Origin: Hymenobacter sp.
GTDB taxonomy: Bacteria; Bacteroidota; Bacteroidia; Cytophagales; Hymenobacteraceae
Direction of reading: 5' to 3'
Assembly: GCA_025353905.1 (NCBI GenBank)
Contig: JANXNW010000266.1
Location: forward strand, 1-46,167
Length of the DNA: 46,167 bases
Under the pieces are notes generated by a model. That model worked only from the letters and a program-made list of their open reading frames with translations. It made no database searches and had not been told where the DNA came from. Position numbers and translations under genes: made by a program. Positions 8,373 to 17,611 of this stretch are shown piece after piece. How positions within the stretch are numbered: the stretch's first letter is position 1; each line of letters begins with the position of its first letter.

Positions 8373-10955
8373 ATGGCGGAAGGCGAAAAAATTATTCCGA
8401 TTAACATCGAAGACGAGATGCGCGGCGCGTATATCGACTACTCGATGTCGGTTATCATCTCTCGGGCCTTGCCCGATGTGCGCGACGGCCTCAAGCCGGT
8501 CCACCGCCGGGTGCTCTACGGCATGAGTGAGCTCGGCGTATCGTACTCCAAGAGCCATAAAAAGTCGGCCCGTATCGTGGGTGAGGTCCTGGGTAAGTAC
8601 CACCCGCACGGCGACAGCAGCGTGTACGACACGATGGTACGCATGGCCCAGGATTGGAGCCTGCGCTATCCGCTCGTGGATGGCCAGGGCAATTTCGGTT
8701 CGGTCGATGGTGATTCGCCGGCCGCCATGCGCTACACCGAAGCCCGCCTGAAGCGCTTGTCCGACGAGCTGCTCGGCGACCTCGACAAGGATACGGTGGA
8801 CTTTCAGCCCAATTTCGATGACTCGCTCGAAGAGCCGAGCGTGCTGCCGGCCAAGTTCCCGAACCTGCTCGTGAACGGTACCTCCGGCATTGCCGTGGGC
8901 ATGGCCACCAACATGGCCCCGCACAATATGACGGAAGTCGTGAACGGCATTATCGCCTACCTCGATAAGCCCGACATCACCATTCCCGAGCTGATGGAGT
9001 ACGTGACGGCCCCGGATTTTCCCACGGGCGGTATTATCTACGGCTACGAGGGGGTGCGACAGGCATTCGAGACGGGCCGCGGCCGGGTGGTGGTGCGGGC
9101 CAAAACCCATTTCGAGACGCTGCCCAGCGGCAAGGAGCAGATTATCGTGACCGAGATTCCGTACCAGGTCAACAAAGCCTCGATGATTGCCCGGACGGCC
9201 GAGCTCATCAACGACCGTAAGATTGACGGTATCGCCGCGCTACGCGACGAGAGTGACCGCGACGGGATGCGCATCGTGTACGAGCTGAAGCGCGACGCGC
9301 TGAACACGGTGGTGCTCAACAACTTATTCAAGTACACCCAGCTGCAAAGTTCGTTTGGCGTCAACAACGTTGCCCTTGTCAAGGGCCGGCCGCTGACGCT
9401 GAATCTGCGCGACCTCATCGTGTACTTCGTGGAACATCGGGCCGAGGTCATCGTGCGCCGGACGCGCTTTGAGCTGAGTGAGGCCCAGAAGCGGGCGCAC
9501 ATCCTGGAAGGCTTGCTCATCGCGCTCGACCACCTGGATGAGGTTATCAGTCTCATCCGCGGCGCGCGTGACCCCGAGCTGGCCCGGGCCAGCCTCGTCG
9601 AGCGCTTCGCCCTGAGCGAGGTGCAGGCCCGCGCCATCCTCGACATGCGTCTGCAGCGCCTCACGGGCCTGGAGCGCGATAAAATCGTAGCCGAGTACGA
9701 GGGTCTGATGCGCGAGATTGACCGCTTGAATGCGATTCTGGCTTCCGACGTCTTGCAGCGCGAGCTTATTAAGACTGAGCTGCTGGAGATGCGCGAGCGC
9801 TACGGCGACGCGCGGCGGACCCAGATTAACCACGCCGGCGGGGATTTCTCGATGGAGGACATGATTGCCGACGAGGCCATGGTCATCACTGTGAGCCGCG
9901 AGGGCTACATCAAGCGCACCGGTCTCGACGAGTACCGCACTCAGAGTCGGGGAGGAGTGGGCGCGCGCGGAGTGGGCTCGAAGCAGGATGACTTCACGGA
10001 GCACTTGTTTGTCGCCACGACCCACGAGTACCTGCTTATTTTCACTGAGCAGGGCCGTATGTTCTGGCTACGGGCCTATGAGGTGCCTGAAACGGCCAAG
10101 ACCAGCAAGGGTACGCCGCTGCAAAACCTGATTGATAAGCCCAAGGAAGACGCCGTGCGGGCCGTGCTCAACGTGCGTAACCTGCGTTCACCCGACTACC
10201 TCGAAAATACTTTTCTGTTGTTCTGCACCGAGCAGGGCACGGTCAAGAAAACGCCGCTCGTGGCGTATTCGCGGCCCCGAGCGGCGGGCATTAATGCCAT
10301 TACTATTAACGAGGGCGACCGGCTGCTCGACGTGCAGCTGCTGAGCGGTAATTCGGAGGTGGTGCTGGCCCTGCGTTCGGGCCGGGCCGTGCGCTTCCCC
10401 GAGACGAAGGTGCGCCCGATGGGTCGCTCGGCGGCCGGGGTGCGCGGTATTACGCTGGGTGAGGAGCCCGGCGACCGGGTCGTGGGCATGGTTTGCATTG
10501 CCGATGCCAGTCAGGAGCTGCTCGTGGTGAGCGAGCATGGTTACGGCAAGCGCTCGGCCCTGGATGAGTACCGCATTACGAACCGAGGCGGCAAGGGCGT
10601 GCGGGCCATGATGCTGACGCCGAAGACGGGTAAGCTCGTCGCCATCAAATCAGTTAGCGATGCCGACGACCTGATGATAATTAACCGTTCGGGCCTGACT
10701 ATTCGCTTGAGTGTGGCTGAGCTACGCACCATTGGTCGGGCCACCCAAGGGGTGCGCTTGTTCAAGGTGGCGGCTAACGACGAGATTTCGTCGGTGGCCA
10801 AGGTGGTCGCCGTCGTGGAGCCGGAAGTAGATACGCTGGCGGCTGAGCTCGTAGAGCCGTTGTTTGTTGAAGCTTCTGACGCTACTAATTCCACTTTTCT
10901 GGATGTTGATGCAGCCGACGCGGTATCGCCCGCAGAGTCCGTTGACGAGGTATAA
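8373..10955 (+). CDS. gyrA: DNA gyrase subunit A
   Basis: GyrA is the DNA-cleaving subunit of gyrase, which introduces negative supercoils with GyrB. The 860-residue protein has the N-terminal breakage-reunion domain with the catalytic tyrosine in [11 protein letters not shown] (Tyr121). The quinolone-determining segment reads [10 protein letters not shown], so the positions matching E. coli Ser83 and Asp87 are the sensitive Ser82 and Asp86. The C-terminal beta-pinwheel follows. In the first blade the GyrA-box position reads QSRGGVG rather than the classical QRRGGKG, while a late blade has NRGGKG. The acidic tail from about 810 is low in complexity. It is preceded by a heptamer array and followed by a hairpin and the TPR gene. 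Confidence 0.98.
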   Translation: MAEGEKIIPINIEDEMRGAYIDYSMSVIISRALPDVRDGLKPVHRRVLYGMSELGVSYSKSHKKSARIVGEVLGKYHPHGDSSVYDTMVRMAQDWSLRYPLVDGQGNFGSVDGDSPAAMRYTEARLKRLSDELLGDLDKDTVDFQPNFDDSLEEPSVLPAKFPNLLVNGTSGIAVGMATNMAPHNMTEVVNGIIAYLDKPDITIPELMEYVTAPDFPTGGIIYGYEGVRQAFETGRGRVVVRAKTHFETLPSGKEQIIVTEIPYQVNKASMIARTAELINDRKIDGIAALRDESDRDGMRIVYELKRDALNTVVLNNLFKYTQLQSSFGVNNVALVKGRPLTLNLRDLIVYFVEHRAEVIVRRTRFELSEAQKRAHILEGLLIALDHLDEVISLIRGARDPELARASLVERFALSEVQARAILDMRLQRLTGLERDKIVAEYEGLMREIDRLNAILASDVLQRELIKTELLEMRERYGDARRTQINHAGGDFSMEDMIADEAMVITVSREGYIKRTGLDEYRTQSRGGVGARGVGSKQDDFTEHLFVATTHEYLLIFTEQGRMFWLRAYEVPETAKTSKGTPLQNLIDKPKEDAVRAVLNVRNLRSPDYLENTFLLFCTEQGTVKKTPLVAYSRPRAAGINAITINEGDRLLDVQLLSGNSEVVLALRSGRAVRFPETKVRPMGRSAAGVRGITLGEEPGDRVVGMVCIADASQELLVVSEHGYGKRSALDEYRITNRGGKGVRAMMLTPKTGKLVAIKSVSDADDLMIINRSGLTIRLSVAELRTIGRATQGVRLFKVAANDEISSVAKVVAVVEPEVDTLAAELVEPLFVEASDATNSTFLDVDAADAVSPAESVDEV

Positions 10956-10967
10956 CTGGACGTTCGC

Positions 10968-11012
10968 GTTTGGGTCGAGCTGACGCCTGACGCGGGTCAG
11001 TTGGACCCAAAC
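10968..11012. other. Inverted repeat between gyrA and the TPR gene
   Basis: GTTTGGGTC at 10968-10976 pairs with GACCCAAAC at 11004-11012, and inner bases CTGAC/GTCAG extend the stem. No T-run follows, so it could end gyrA transcription only with help; it may instead be an operator or a processing site. Confidence 0.6.
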
Positions 11013-11015
11013 ACG

Positions 11016-11023
11016 TAGTTTTG
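11016..11023 (+). promoter_or_regulatory. Candidate -7 promoter element of the TPR gene
   Basis: TAGTTTTG fits the Bacteroidota -7 consensus TAnnTTTG and lies 28 bp before the ATG at 11052. A TTG -33 element at the usual 19-21 bp spacing is not present, so the call is moderate. Confidence 0.5.
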
Positions 11024-11051
11024 CCAGGGTATCAATCTTTTTTCAATTCTC

Positions 11052-12275
11052 ATGAACAAACCATCCATACGGGCGGCCGCGCTGGTCGGCGTTGCCTTAG
11101 TCAGTGTTTGGGCCGCGCCGGCTTATGCCCAAAACTCTGCCGTTACCAATGCGCTCCTCAGCCAAAAAGCGGGTCAACTGGACAAAGCGCTGGTCAGTAT
11201 CAACGAAGCCACGGCCAACGAAAAAACCAAGGACAAGGCCAAAACCTGGTTCACGCGCGGCGAAATCTATTACCAGCTGCTCGACCCAAACCCCATCAGC
11301 CAGAAGCTTTACGGCAAGTATGCCGCCGCGCTCCAGCCGGGGGAGGCTCTCCAGAAAGCCACCGAGTCGTACAATAAAGCCGCTCAGCTGGACGGACCCA
11401 CTGGGGAGTTTGGTAAGCAAACGCCTGAGCGACTCAAGAATCTTTATATCATTGCCCTGAACGCGGGGGTAGTTGGCTATCAGGCTAAAGAGTATGATAA
11501 GGCCATCGCGGGCTTTAAGCAAGCGTCGCTGATTAACCCGCAGGATACGACAGCGCTTCTTTACAGTGCTTTTTCGCAGGATGCCAAGCAGGATTTTGCT
11601 GGGGCCAAAGCCAGCTATAATCAGCTCTTGGGGTTGGATGCCTACAAGACTAAACCAGCACCGGTAGCGGTGTATTCCCGGTTGCTACAAATCGCCCGCG
11701 AGGAAAAAAATACGGCGGAAGCCCAAAAAATAGTGCAGCGGGCCTTGGTAGCGTACCCGACCAACAAGACGTTTTTGATTGAGGACCTGACTCAGGCTAT
11801 GGCAGCAGGCGGTGGGGCCTCAGCGCTGGAAAAACTTAATAAGACTATCGCGGCCGACCCCAGCAATGCGAGTCTATACGCGGCCCGCGGCTCTTTTTAC
11901 GATTCGCAGGTTAAAACCGCGGCGACTCCGGCCGACAAACAGACTAAATCGGAATTGGCGCTGGCTGATTATCGCAAAGCAGTGGAGCTGGACCCGAAAA
12001 ACTTTGATTCGCAGTTCAACATCGGTGTCTTTGAGTTTAATCAGGCCGCCACGCTCTTTACCAAAACGAGTAAGATGGACTTGAAAACGTATCAGTTGAA
12101 AGGTAAGCCCATTGAAGTGGAAGCGCGTAAGCATTTTGAAACTGCCGCGCAGTACCTGGAAAAGGCCCTGAGTCTGCAGCCTGGCGACCAGGCTACGGTG
12201 GGTGCGCTGCAAAAAATCTATTCCCGGTTGAATCGTCCGGCTGACTTGCAGCGAATCAATGCGCTGAAGAAGTAG
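11052..12275 (+). CDS. Exported tetratricopeptide repeat protein
   Basis: The 407-residue protein has a clear Sec signal peptide (hydrophobic core VGVALVSVWAAPAYA, cleavage after AYA near residue 26), so it is periplasmic or outer-membrane associated. The rest is helical with TPR-like pairs: KAGQLDKALVSINEA, AKEYDKAIAGFKQASLINP, SELALADYRKAVELDPKNF, and a last AAQYLEKALSLQPGD unit. TPR proteins serve as protein-interaction scaffolds; the partner here is unknown. It is the only gene between gyrA and a strong terminator, and has its own TAnnTTTG element, so it is probably transcribed on its own. Confidence 0.85.
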   Translation: MNKPSIRAAALVGVALVSVWAAPAYAQNSAVTNALLSQKAGQLDKALVSINEATANEKTKDKAKTWFTRGEIYYQLLDPNPISQKLYGKYAAALQPGEALQKATESYNKAAQLDGPTGEFGKQTPERLKNLYIIALNAGVVGYQAKEYDKAIAGFKQASLINPQDTTALLYSAFSQDAKQDFAGAKASYNQLLGLDAYKTKPAPVAVYSRLLQIAREEKNTAEAQKIVQRALVAYPTNKTFLIEDLTQAMAAGGGASALEKLNKTIAADPSNASLYAARGSFYDSQVKTAATPADKQTKSELALADYRKAVELDPKNFDSQFNIGVFEFNQAATLFTKTSKMDLKTYQLKGKPIEVEARKHFETAAQYLEKALSLQPGDQATVGALQKIYSRLNRPADLQRINALKK

Positions 12276-12303
12276 CGCAGTAAAAGTGAATCTTAGTTAA
12301 ACG

Positions 12304-12336
12304 AAACCCCCGGCTTTAAGTAGTCGGGGGTTTTTT
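12304..12336 (+). terminator. Rho-independent terminator after the TPR gene
   Basis: AAACCCCCG at 12304-12312 pairs with CGGGGGTTT at 12325-12333; three more pairs extend the stem to a 6-nt loop, and a run of six T begins at 12331. It ends the gyrA-TPR region. Confidence 0.9.
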
Positions 12337-13119
12337 ATGCATGGGAGAGGGTCACAACCAGTTGAGTATAGCTAATTGGTAATAAGGATAAAGGAAGTCG
12401 CGAATCTAACTTAACATAATATAAATTATAGGACTAGAATAAAACTTCTTTTTTAGCCTGGATATTAGGTTTAGTTCAGTTCCTGAGTAATGTTCCTGAG
12501 TAATCGTTGCGCACCGTATTAACCCCGAGGGAATTTTGGCGACGAGGACATTAAAACAAGCAGGCTTGGCAGACTTGCCTGTCGAGTGATGCGTTCGTCT
12601 GCGTTCGTTGGGTATTTCGTTTGCATCGTTGAGTCGCGCCCATTAGCCGAAGCAAGTAACGTGACGCGAACCATTGACCCGCTATCCGTCAATTCAGTCT
12701 AGTGAGTTTGAAACCCGCGTTACGTCAGTCGCTTCCGTTTCTCATAATTCTTTTTTTCCGAACCCCAATTGATTTTTGAGTTGATTGTCATCGTAGGACT
12801 GCATCATAAGAGTCTTGATGAAGCTCAGCTTCAGTTAATGAATATGGTAGATAACGCAGAAGTTTGTGGAGCGCCTATTTCCCCAGGGCAAGGGGTAATT
12901 GTCGTTACTGTTGGATATGAATGAAAAACCTCTTTGGAGTCGGATTGTAGTCAATGGTCTTTCCTGAAAGCTGATATTTTGTTGGCTGAATGCTTGTTGG
13001 CGTTGGCTTGATCGACGTGAGATTGACAGCTCCCCTATTACTGTCACACTTGATTCATGGATAGCCTAAGTCATTGTTAGAGTCTGTCCTGAATGTTCTA
13101 TGTTGATGAAATTGAGAAA

Positions 13120-13285
13120 GTATAACAAGAGAGTATAAAAACAAAACAGCTTAAGCTAGAGTATAATAATAAAACAAGCTATAAAGTATAAAAAAGTATA
13201 AAAATTATAATTTATTTTATACTTTTTTATACTTTATAGCTTGTTAAATAGTGATTAACTACCTTCTCTTAGTATTTATTTATAC
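13120..13285. repeat. GTATAA motif cluster (iteron-like)
   Basis: GTATAA occurs on the + strand at 13120, 13133, 13161, 13186 and 13196, and inverted (TTATAC) at 13217, 13227 and 13280. Eight copies in 166 bp in front of a gene resemble an operator field or iterons. The AT-rich background makes some copies expected by chance, but their symmetry around the palindrome is not. Confidence 0.6.
13173..13245. repeat. Perfect 31-bp inverted repeat
   Basis: The arm 13173-13203 is the exact reverse complement of 13215-13245, with an 11-bp spacer. Both arms begin or end in the AACAAGCTATA/TATAGCTTGTT ends and contain two GTATAA motifs each. It lies 47 bp before the ATG of the next gene. As DNA it could form a cruciform or bind a dimeric protein; as RNA, a long AU hairpin. 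Confidence 0.9.
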
Positions 13286-13292
13286 TACCAAG

Positions 13293-14384
13293 ATGCCTAA
13301 ACTTATAGACTACCCTCGCACGAGCTACACCGGAGCCTGGGAAGTAGCAGAAGTTGTCGATGATACGGGTGGCAAATGCGCCCTGGAGACTTGTGCTCGC
13401 AAGCTAAATCGCAAAGTCAGTGGCTCATTTAAAGCCATCGTAGGCTCAGGAGTAAAGTTCGGCTTGCTAACTAGCAAACGAGAGCAACTAGCAACTACTA
13501 CCTTGTTCAGACGCATCAAACACGCCTATGATAAGCAAGAGGAGCTTTTATTTCACCGGGAGGCATTCCTTACTCCTCCACTCTTTACCCAGCTTTGCCG
13601 AAAGTTCAGGAGCCGTGAGCTACCCATCGGCATGCTTGATGTACTCCTGATTCGGGAATTCGAAGTAGAAGAGATTAACGCGCAAAGCGTCTCGAAAGCC
13701 TTTGTTGAGGGCGCCCGCATGGTCCGCTTATTGGACGAGAAAAACATAATGGCTGACATTGACCAATTGGCCAACGCACAACCCATTCGCCGGGAACTAG
13801 CTAGTCTACCATTACCGGAGAATAGTTTTAGAGCATCGGATACCGAAGACCAGCTTTCTATCAACTCAGCAACCCAAACCATTGACAGACTTACCTCAAC
13901 AAAAATGACGCAGCTTGACGTTGGTAACAAAAGCAACGAGGCGACGAGAGAAAGTCCTTTTCCTGACCGACACGACCGAGTCGGAGGTACTAACCTAACC
14001 AAGCTGCGTCAGGAGTCCATCAAGCAGACCCAATTCAACGAAGCATCACTTAATGCTCCAATAACGACTGCTACAACTTCCGATGTCGTCGCCAACTTGT
14101 TTGGTTTGTCTCAATCTCCAGGAGCAACCCGGGGCCAGGACCTGCCCTTGCTTTCGCCTGGCGCTACCCCGCCACTAACCCCTACCTTACCACCTGTATC
14201 GTTGGTGACCACTCTCGACAACCAAACTGGCAGTAAAAAGGACAATAGCGGAACTGACCAACACTTTAAGCTAGAGCTATCGGGACCGGGCATTCACACG
14301 CAGCTAGACCTAAACGACCCTGATGATTTAATACTGGCACGCGCCCTACTGAATAAAGTCGAACGACTCCTGTCTTTACGGTAA
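13293..14384 (+). CDS. Hypothetical protein, winged-helix-like N-terminus
   Basis: A 363-residue protein from ATG 13293; GTG 13251 would add 14 hydrophobic residues that do not look conserved. The first 70 residues (SYTGAWEVAEVV, KVSGSFKAIVGSGVKFGLL) read like a winged helix. Residues about 70-145 (HREAFLTPPLFTQLCRKFRS, SVSKAFVEGARMVRLL) form a second helical unit. A long polar, Ser/Thr/Gln-rich linker follows, and the last 35 residues (LELSGPGIHTQLDLNDPDDL) make a compact tail. The layout recalls DUF5343-type proteins, from memory only. Codon use is less GC-biased than in neighbouring genes, which with the AT-rich flanks suggests horizontal gain. It may bind the upstream palindrome, but nothing proves it. 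Confidence 0.7.
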   Translation: MPKLIDYPRTSYTGAWEVAEVVDDTGGKCALETCARKLNRKVSGSFKAIVGSGVKFGLLTSKREQLATTTLFRRIKHAYDKQEELLFHREAFLTPPLFTQLCRKFRSRELPIGMLDVLLIREFEVEEINAQSVSKAFVEGARMVRLLDEKNIMADIDQLANAQPIRRELASLPLPENSFRASDTEDQLSINSATQTIDRLTSTKMTQLDVGNKSNEATRESPFPDRHDRVGGTNLTKLRQESIKQTQFNEASLNAPITTATTSDVVANLFGLSQSPGATRGQDLPLLSPGATPPLTPTLPPVSLVTTLDNQTGSKKDNSGTDQHFKLELSGPGIHTQLDLNDPDDLILARALLNKVERLLSLR

Positions 14385-14455
14385 AATGCTGATTATTAAT
14401 TTTATGACCTTATCGATAGTAATTATGTTAAATTGGCTCTTGTCTCGGACTTTAA

Positions 14456-15145
14456 CTACTCCGGTAACGGACGCCGCTGACCAGCCCTAATGGAGACGTG
14501 ACGCTCACCCAAAACACGGACTACGTCCGCTAGCGATGAACCACTAGCCCGAAGAAGTACCAATAAATGGTACAACAGGTCGGCAGCCTCGCCAGACAAC
14601 CCAGCCAGGTTGCCACTGAGCGCATCCACCACGGTTTCGATGGCTTCTTCGCCCACCTTACGCGCAATGCGGGGTAGGCCTTGCTCAAACAAGCGCGCCG
14701 TATACGAACCGGGCTCCGCCGCCGGAAACTGCTGTCGGTAGGCAATAAGCTGGTCCAACTCGGCCAGCAAACTGATGGGCGGTCGCGGTTGCAGCACCAC
14801 TCCCCCATCAGTCGGCTCAGCCGTCGATGTCGAACCGATTGGCAGTTCAAAACAGCTGGTGGTGCCACGATGGCAGGTCGGACCGTTCGGGCGTACGAGC
14901 ACCAAAACCGTGTCCTGGTCGCAGTCCGGATGCAAGCTCACCACGTCCAGGTAGTGACCACTTGTTTCGCCTTTGGTCCATAAACGCTGCTTGGAACGGG
15001 AAAAAAAAGTAACCCGCCCTTCTGCCTGGGTACGCTGCCAGGCTTCGGCGTTGAAGTAACCCAGCATCAGTACCTGTCCCGTGACCGCATCCTGCACGAT
15101 GGCCGGTACGAGCTGGTCGGGCATCTTGGCGAAATCCAGTTGCAT
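14456..15145 (-). CDS. hisIE: Bifunctional phosphoribosyl-AMP cyclohydrolase / phosphoribosyl-ATP pyrophosphatase
   Basis: HisIE carries out steps 2 and 3 of histidine synthesis. Residues 1-110 are HisI, with GYFNAEAWQRTQAEGRVTFF, the SRSKQRLWTKGETSGH core and the metal-binding HPDCDQD and GPTCHRG motifs. Residues about 125-229 are HisE, with the acidic KVGEEAIETVVDAL helix and a LLYHLLVLL helix. The fused form of about 230 residues is the usual arrangement in this phylum. It is the last gene of the leftward his operon. The spacer to hisF carries a period-8 array. Confidence 0.96.
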   Translation of the reverse strand: MQLDFAKMPDQLVPAIVQDAVTGQVLMLGYFNAEAWQRTQAEGRVTFFSRSKQRLWTKGETSGHYLDVVSLHPDCDQDTVLVLVRPNGPTCHRGTTSCFELPIGSTSTAEPTDGGVVLQPRPPISLLAELDQLIAYRQQFPAAEPGSYTARLFEQGLPRIARKVGEEAIETVVDALSGNLAGLSGEAADLLYHLLVLLRASGSSLADVVRVLGERHVSIRAGQRRPLPE

Positions 15146-15190
15146 ATTAATTCCAGATACAAAGTGATAAATAGATGGTCAGCTAGTAGT

Positions 15191-15235
15191 TGTTAATTAG
15201 TGAGTGGGCTAATCAGTGAGTAGGCTAGTCAGTAG
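15191..15235. repeat. Period-8/16 tandem array between hisF and hisIE
   Basis: A 16-bp unit (AGTGAGTG GGCTAATC) occurs at 15199-15214 and again, with two changes, at 15215-15230, then a partial unit. TGTTAATT at 15191 resembles the second half-unit. On the coding (-) strand it is C-rich. Its right end encodes the last residues and stop codon of hisF. Confidence 0.75.
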
Positions 15236-16028
15236 CCGGACCAACAGGCACCGGACGCATGGCGATGCCCCGCTCCAACAAATAGGCTTTCAGCCGGGCT
15301 GGGGCCAAGTCACCAAAATGAAAAACGCTAGCCGCCAGCGCCGCATCGGCCCCACCCGGAGCCAACACGGCGCTGAAATGAGCGGCCGCCCCGGCTCCGC
15401 CCGAGGCAATAACCGGCACGGATACGGCCGCGGCTACGGCCCGCGTCAAACTCAAAGCATAGCCGTCACGGGTACCGTCATGAGTCATTGAAGTAAGCAA
15501 AATCTCTCCGGCTCCGCGCTCCGCTGCTTCCCGGCACCAGGCAACAGTTTCGCGGCCAGCCGCCCGTGAGCCGGCATGCGTAAACACATCCCAACGTTCT
15601 CCCATTGGCTCCAAAACAACGTCGTTAGTTCGACGCGCATCTACGGCCACCACCAGGCACTGCGAACCAAAGCGCCGGGCCAGCTCGTCAATCAAAGCGG
15701 GCTCCCGCAGCACAGCCGAATTCAGGCTGACCTTGTCCGCCCCATTGAGCAGCAGCGCTTCGACATCGGCCACCGCGCCAATACCACCCCCCACGGTAAA
15801 GGGAATATTGACCTCGCGGGCAACCTGACGCACGAGCTCCAGAAGCGTACGCCGCTTTTCGAGCGTAGCCGAGATATCGAGCAACACCAGCTCGTCAAGT
15901 CCCTGCTGGGCGTAGCGAGCGGCCAGTTCGACCGAGTCGCCGGCATCGCGCAAGTCCTCGAAGCGCAAACCTTTCACGGTGCGGCCATTCTGCACGTCGA
16001 GACAGGCAATAAGTCGCTTGGTAAGCAT
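15225..16028 (-). CDS. hisF: Imidazole glycerol phosphate synthase subunit HisF
   Basis: HisF is the cyclase of the HisH-HisF glutamine amidotransferase. It uses ammonia from HisH to make imidazole glycerol phosphate and AICAR. The 267-residue (beta/alpha)8 barrel opens with KRLIACLDVQNGRTVKGL, carrying the catalytic Asp near residue 11. It has VAVDARR near 130 for the second catalytic Asp and phosphate-binding GGGIG and ASGGAG loops. Length is normal. The C-terminal residues are encoded within the repeat array that precedes hisIE. Confidence 0.97.
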   Translation of the reverse strand: MLTKRLIACLDVQNGRTVKGLRFEDLRDAGDSVELAARYAQQGLDELVLLDISATLEKRRTLLELVRQVAREVNIPFTVGGGIGAVADVEALLLNGADKVSLNSAVLREPALIDELARRFGSQCLVVAVDARRTNDVVLEPMGERWDVFTHAGSRAAGRETVAWCREAAERGAGEILLTSMTHDGTRDGYALSLTRAVAAAVSVPVIASGGAGAAAHFSAVLAPGGADAALAASVFHFGDLAPARLKAYLLERGIAMRPVPVGPATD

Positions 16029-16092
16029 AGGAATGAAATATTAGGCTGATGGTGGTCAAAGAAGTCGGGCAAAGAACCCCTGCTGGGAGCCG

Positions 16093-16833
16093 TTACCAGA
16101 CCGACGTCGCAGTAATCGCCAGCTCCGCGCGCAGCTCAGTTTCGGTAATGGTGCCTTCGTAGAGGGCCTTGCCGATAATAGCCCCGTCGAGACCCAGCTT
16201 ACGCAAGGCAATTAAATCGGCAACCGTCGTAATGCCCCCGCTGGCTACCAGGCGCGCCGCCGGAAACTGCTGACTCAGCTCGCCGTAGGTTACTAAGGCC
16301 GGTCCTTGCAGCTGTCCGTCCCGGCTTACATCGGTGCAGACGAAAGTAGTAGCTCCGGCCGTCAGATAGGCAGCAATGAACTCGGGCAGCGTCTGATTGG
16401 CTTGCTCGGTCCAGGCACTCAGGGCGATATAATCGCCCCGGAAATCCGCGCCAATCAGAATCCGCGCCGGACCGAACCGGACCAGCCACTCCCCCACCAG
16501 CGCCGGCTCGCGCACGGCCACGCTACCCGCCGTGAGCTGCGCCGCCCCGGCCGCAAAGGCTTGCTCAGCCGAGTGGGTGCTTTGGATGCCACCGCCAAAA
16601 TCAATGTGCAAGGCCGTGTGGCGGGCCAGGCGCTCCAGGACCGGCAACTGACGCGGCTCGCGGGCGCGGGCGCCATCAAGGTCCACGAGGTGCAGCCGAG
16701 TGGCCCCGAGCTGCTCGAAGTATTGGGCCTGGGCTAGCGGGTCAGTCGAATAAGTAGTCTGCTGACTGAAATCACCGCCCCGCAGGCGAACGCAGGCCCC
16801 CTGCACGAGGTCGATGGCGGGAATCAGGTTCAT
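16093..16833 (-). CDS. hisA: ProFAR isomerase HisA
   Basis: HisA isomerises the aminoaldose ProFAR to the aminoketose PRFAR, step 4 of histidine synthesis. The 246-residue barrel starts with NLIPAIDLVQGACVRLRGGDF (catalytic Asp8). It continues with DFGGGIQS, CTDVSRDGQLQGP around residue 165-175 (second catalytic Asp) and ASGGITTVADL. All are standard for the family. It lies between hisH and hisF; its upstream spacer has a short stem (TTTGGT and ACCAAA, 16862-16880) but no array. Confidence 0.97.
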   Translation of the reverse strand: MNLIPAIDLVQGACVRLRGGDFSQQTTYSTDPLAQAQYFEQLGATRLHLVDLDGARAREPRQLPVLERLARHTALHIDFGGGIQSTHSAEQAFAAGAAQLTAGSVAVREPALVGEWLVRFGPARILIGADFRGDYIALSAWTEQANQTLPEFIAAYLTAGATTFVCTDVSRDGQLQGPALVTYGELSQQFPAARLVASGGITTVADLIALRKLGLDGAIIGKALYEGTITETELRAELAITATSVW

Positions 16834-16891
16834 AGCTTTCTAATAAGTTGGTAGTAAAAAATTTGGTATCTTAAACCAAAGCGCTCAGCCT

Positions 16892-17530
16892 TCAGACAAA
16901 GCCCTCGGTCAGGAAATTACGCAGTATCTGCTCGCCGACCGAACCGCTTTTTTCAACGTGAAACTGGAGCCCGTAGAAATTACGGTACCGCACGGCCGCA
17001 CTGAAGGACTCCCGGGCCGGGTAGCGTGCTTCGGCAATGGTGTAGGCACCGACCGGCGCGTAGTAGCTGTGTACGAAGTAGACGTAGTCGGCCGCCACCG
17101 GGCTTTCGTCACCCGTCAGACCAGTAAACAACGGAGTTTGCAGGGCCTGAAGCGCGTTCCAGCCCATGTGCGGGACTTTCTGGGTGGGGTCAGTCGGAGC
17201 AAAACGCACGACATCGAAGGGGAGCATATTGAGCAGCGGCGTACCGGCCGCAGTCACGCCCTCGGCTGTGTGGCGACCCAGCAGCTGCATACCCAGGCAG
17301 ATGCCCAGAAAAGGCTGCTCCAGGGTGGGCAGTACCCGGTCGAGACCACTGGCCCGCAACGCCCGCATGGCCGAGCTAGCCTCGCCCTCACCAGGGAACA
17401 GCACCCGGTCGGCACTCCTAATCAAATCAGGGTCGGCCGTCAGTACGGCTTGCTCGCAACCGAGCCGCTGCAAAGCGAACAGTACCGACTGCACGTTGCC
17501 CCCCTGATAATCAACTACGGCAATTGTCAT
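16892..17530 (-). CDS. hisH: Imidazole glycerol phosphate synthase subunit HisH
   Basis: HisH is the class I glutaminase that feeds ammonia to HisF. I start it at ATG 17530 because the protein then opens with the family's MTIAVVDYQGGNVQSV; the longer open frame adds spacer sequence. The 212-residue protein has the nucleophile Cys in FLGICLGMQLLG and the His-Glu pair in GLQFHVEKSGSVG near the C-terminus, completing the catalytic triad. Length is normal. Confidence 0.96.
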   Translation of the reverse strand: MTIAVVDYQGGNVQSVLFALQRLGCEQAVLTADPDLIRSADRVLFPGEGEASSAMRALRASGLDRVLPTLEQPFLGICLGMQLLGRHTAEGVTAAGTPLLNMLPFDVVRFAPTDPTQKVPHMGWNALQALQTPLFTGLTGDESPVAADYVYFVHSYYAPVGAYTIAEARYPARESFSAAVRYRNFYGLQFHVEKSGSVGEQILRNFLTEGFV

Positions 17531-17557
17531 GAGAATACCTGTTAATGCACTTACACC

Positions 17558-17585
17558 ATTTGAGTACAATTTAAGTTACTCAAAT
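17558..17585. other. Inverted repeat before hisH
   Basis: ATTTGAGTA at 17558-17566 pairs with TACTCAAAT at 17577-17585 around a 10-bp loop, within the hisB-hisH spacer. It is a possible RNA stem that sets relative expression inside the operon; no T-run makes it a terminator. Confidence 0.55.
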
Positions 17586-17611
17586 GAATAATTCAGCAGC
17601 GATAAGTTTCC

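Larger units (their letters stand above)
12337..13292. other. AT-rich gene-poor spacer
   Basis: About 950 bp with markedly lower GC than the surroundings and no convincing gene. A 13-bp direct repeat (TTCCTGAGTAATS) stands at 12480-12505. A short open frame at 12748-12924 lacks a good start. The last 170 bp carry the GTATAA motif field and the 31-bp palindrome. Composition suggests the stretch, with the gene that follows, was acquired. Confidence 0.7.

Noticed and set aside
12748-12924. A short open frame in the AT-rich spacer (ends with a GQGVIVVTVGYE-like tail)
   Set aside because: No ATG-type start at the right place, no recognised family, and a comparably long frame lies on the opposite strand; probably chance.
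12835-13047. A 70-codon frame on the - strand of the spacer
   Set aside because: Composition and content do not look like a protein, and it overlaps the other weak frame.
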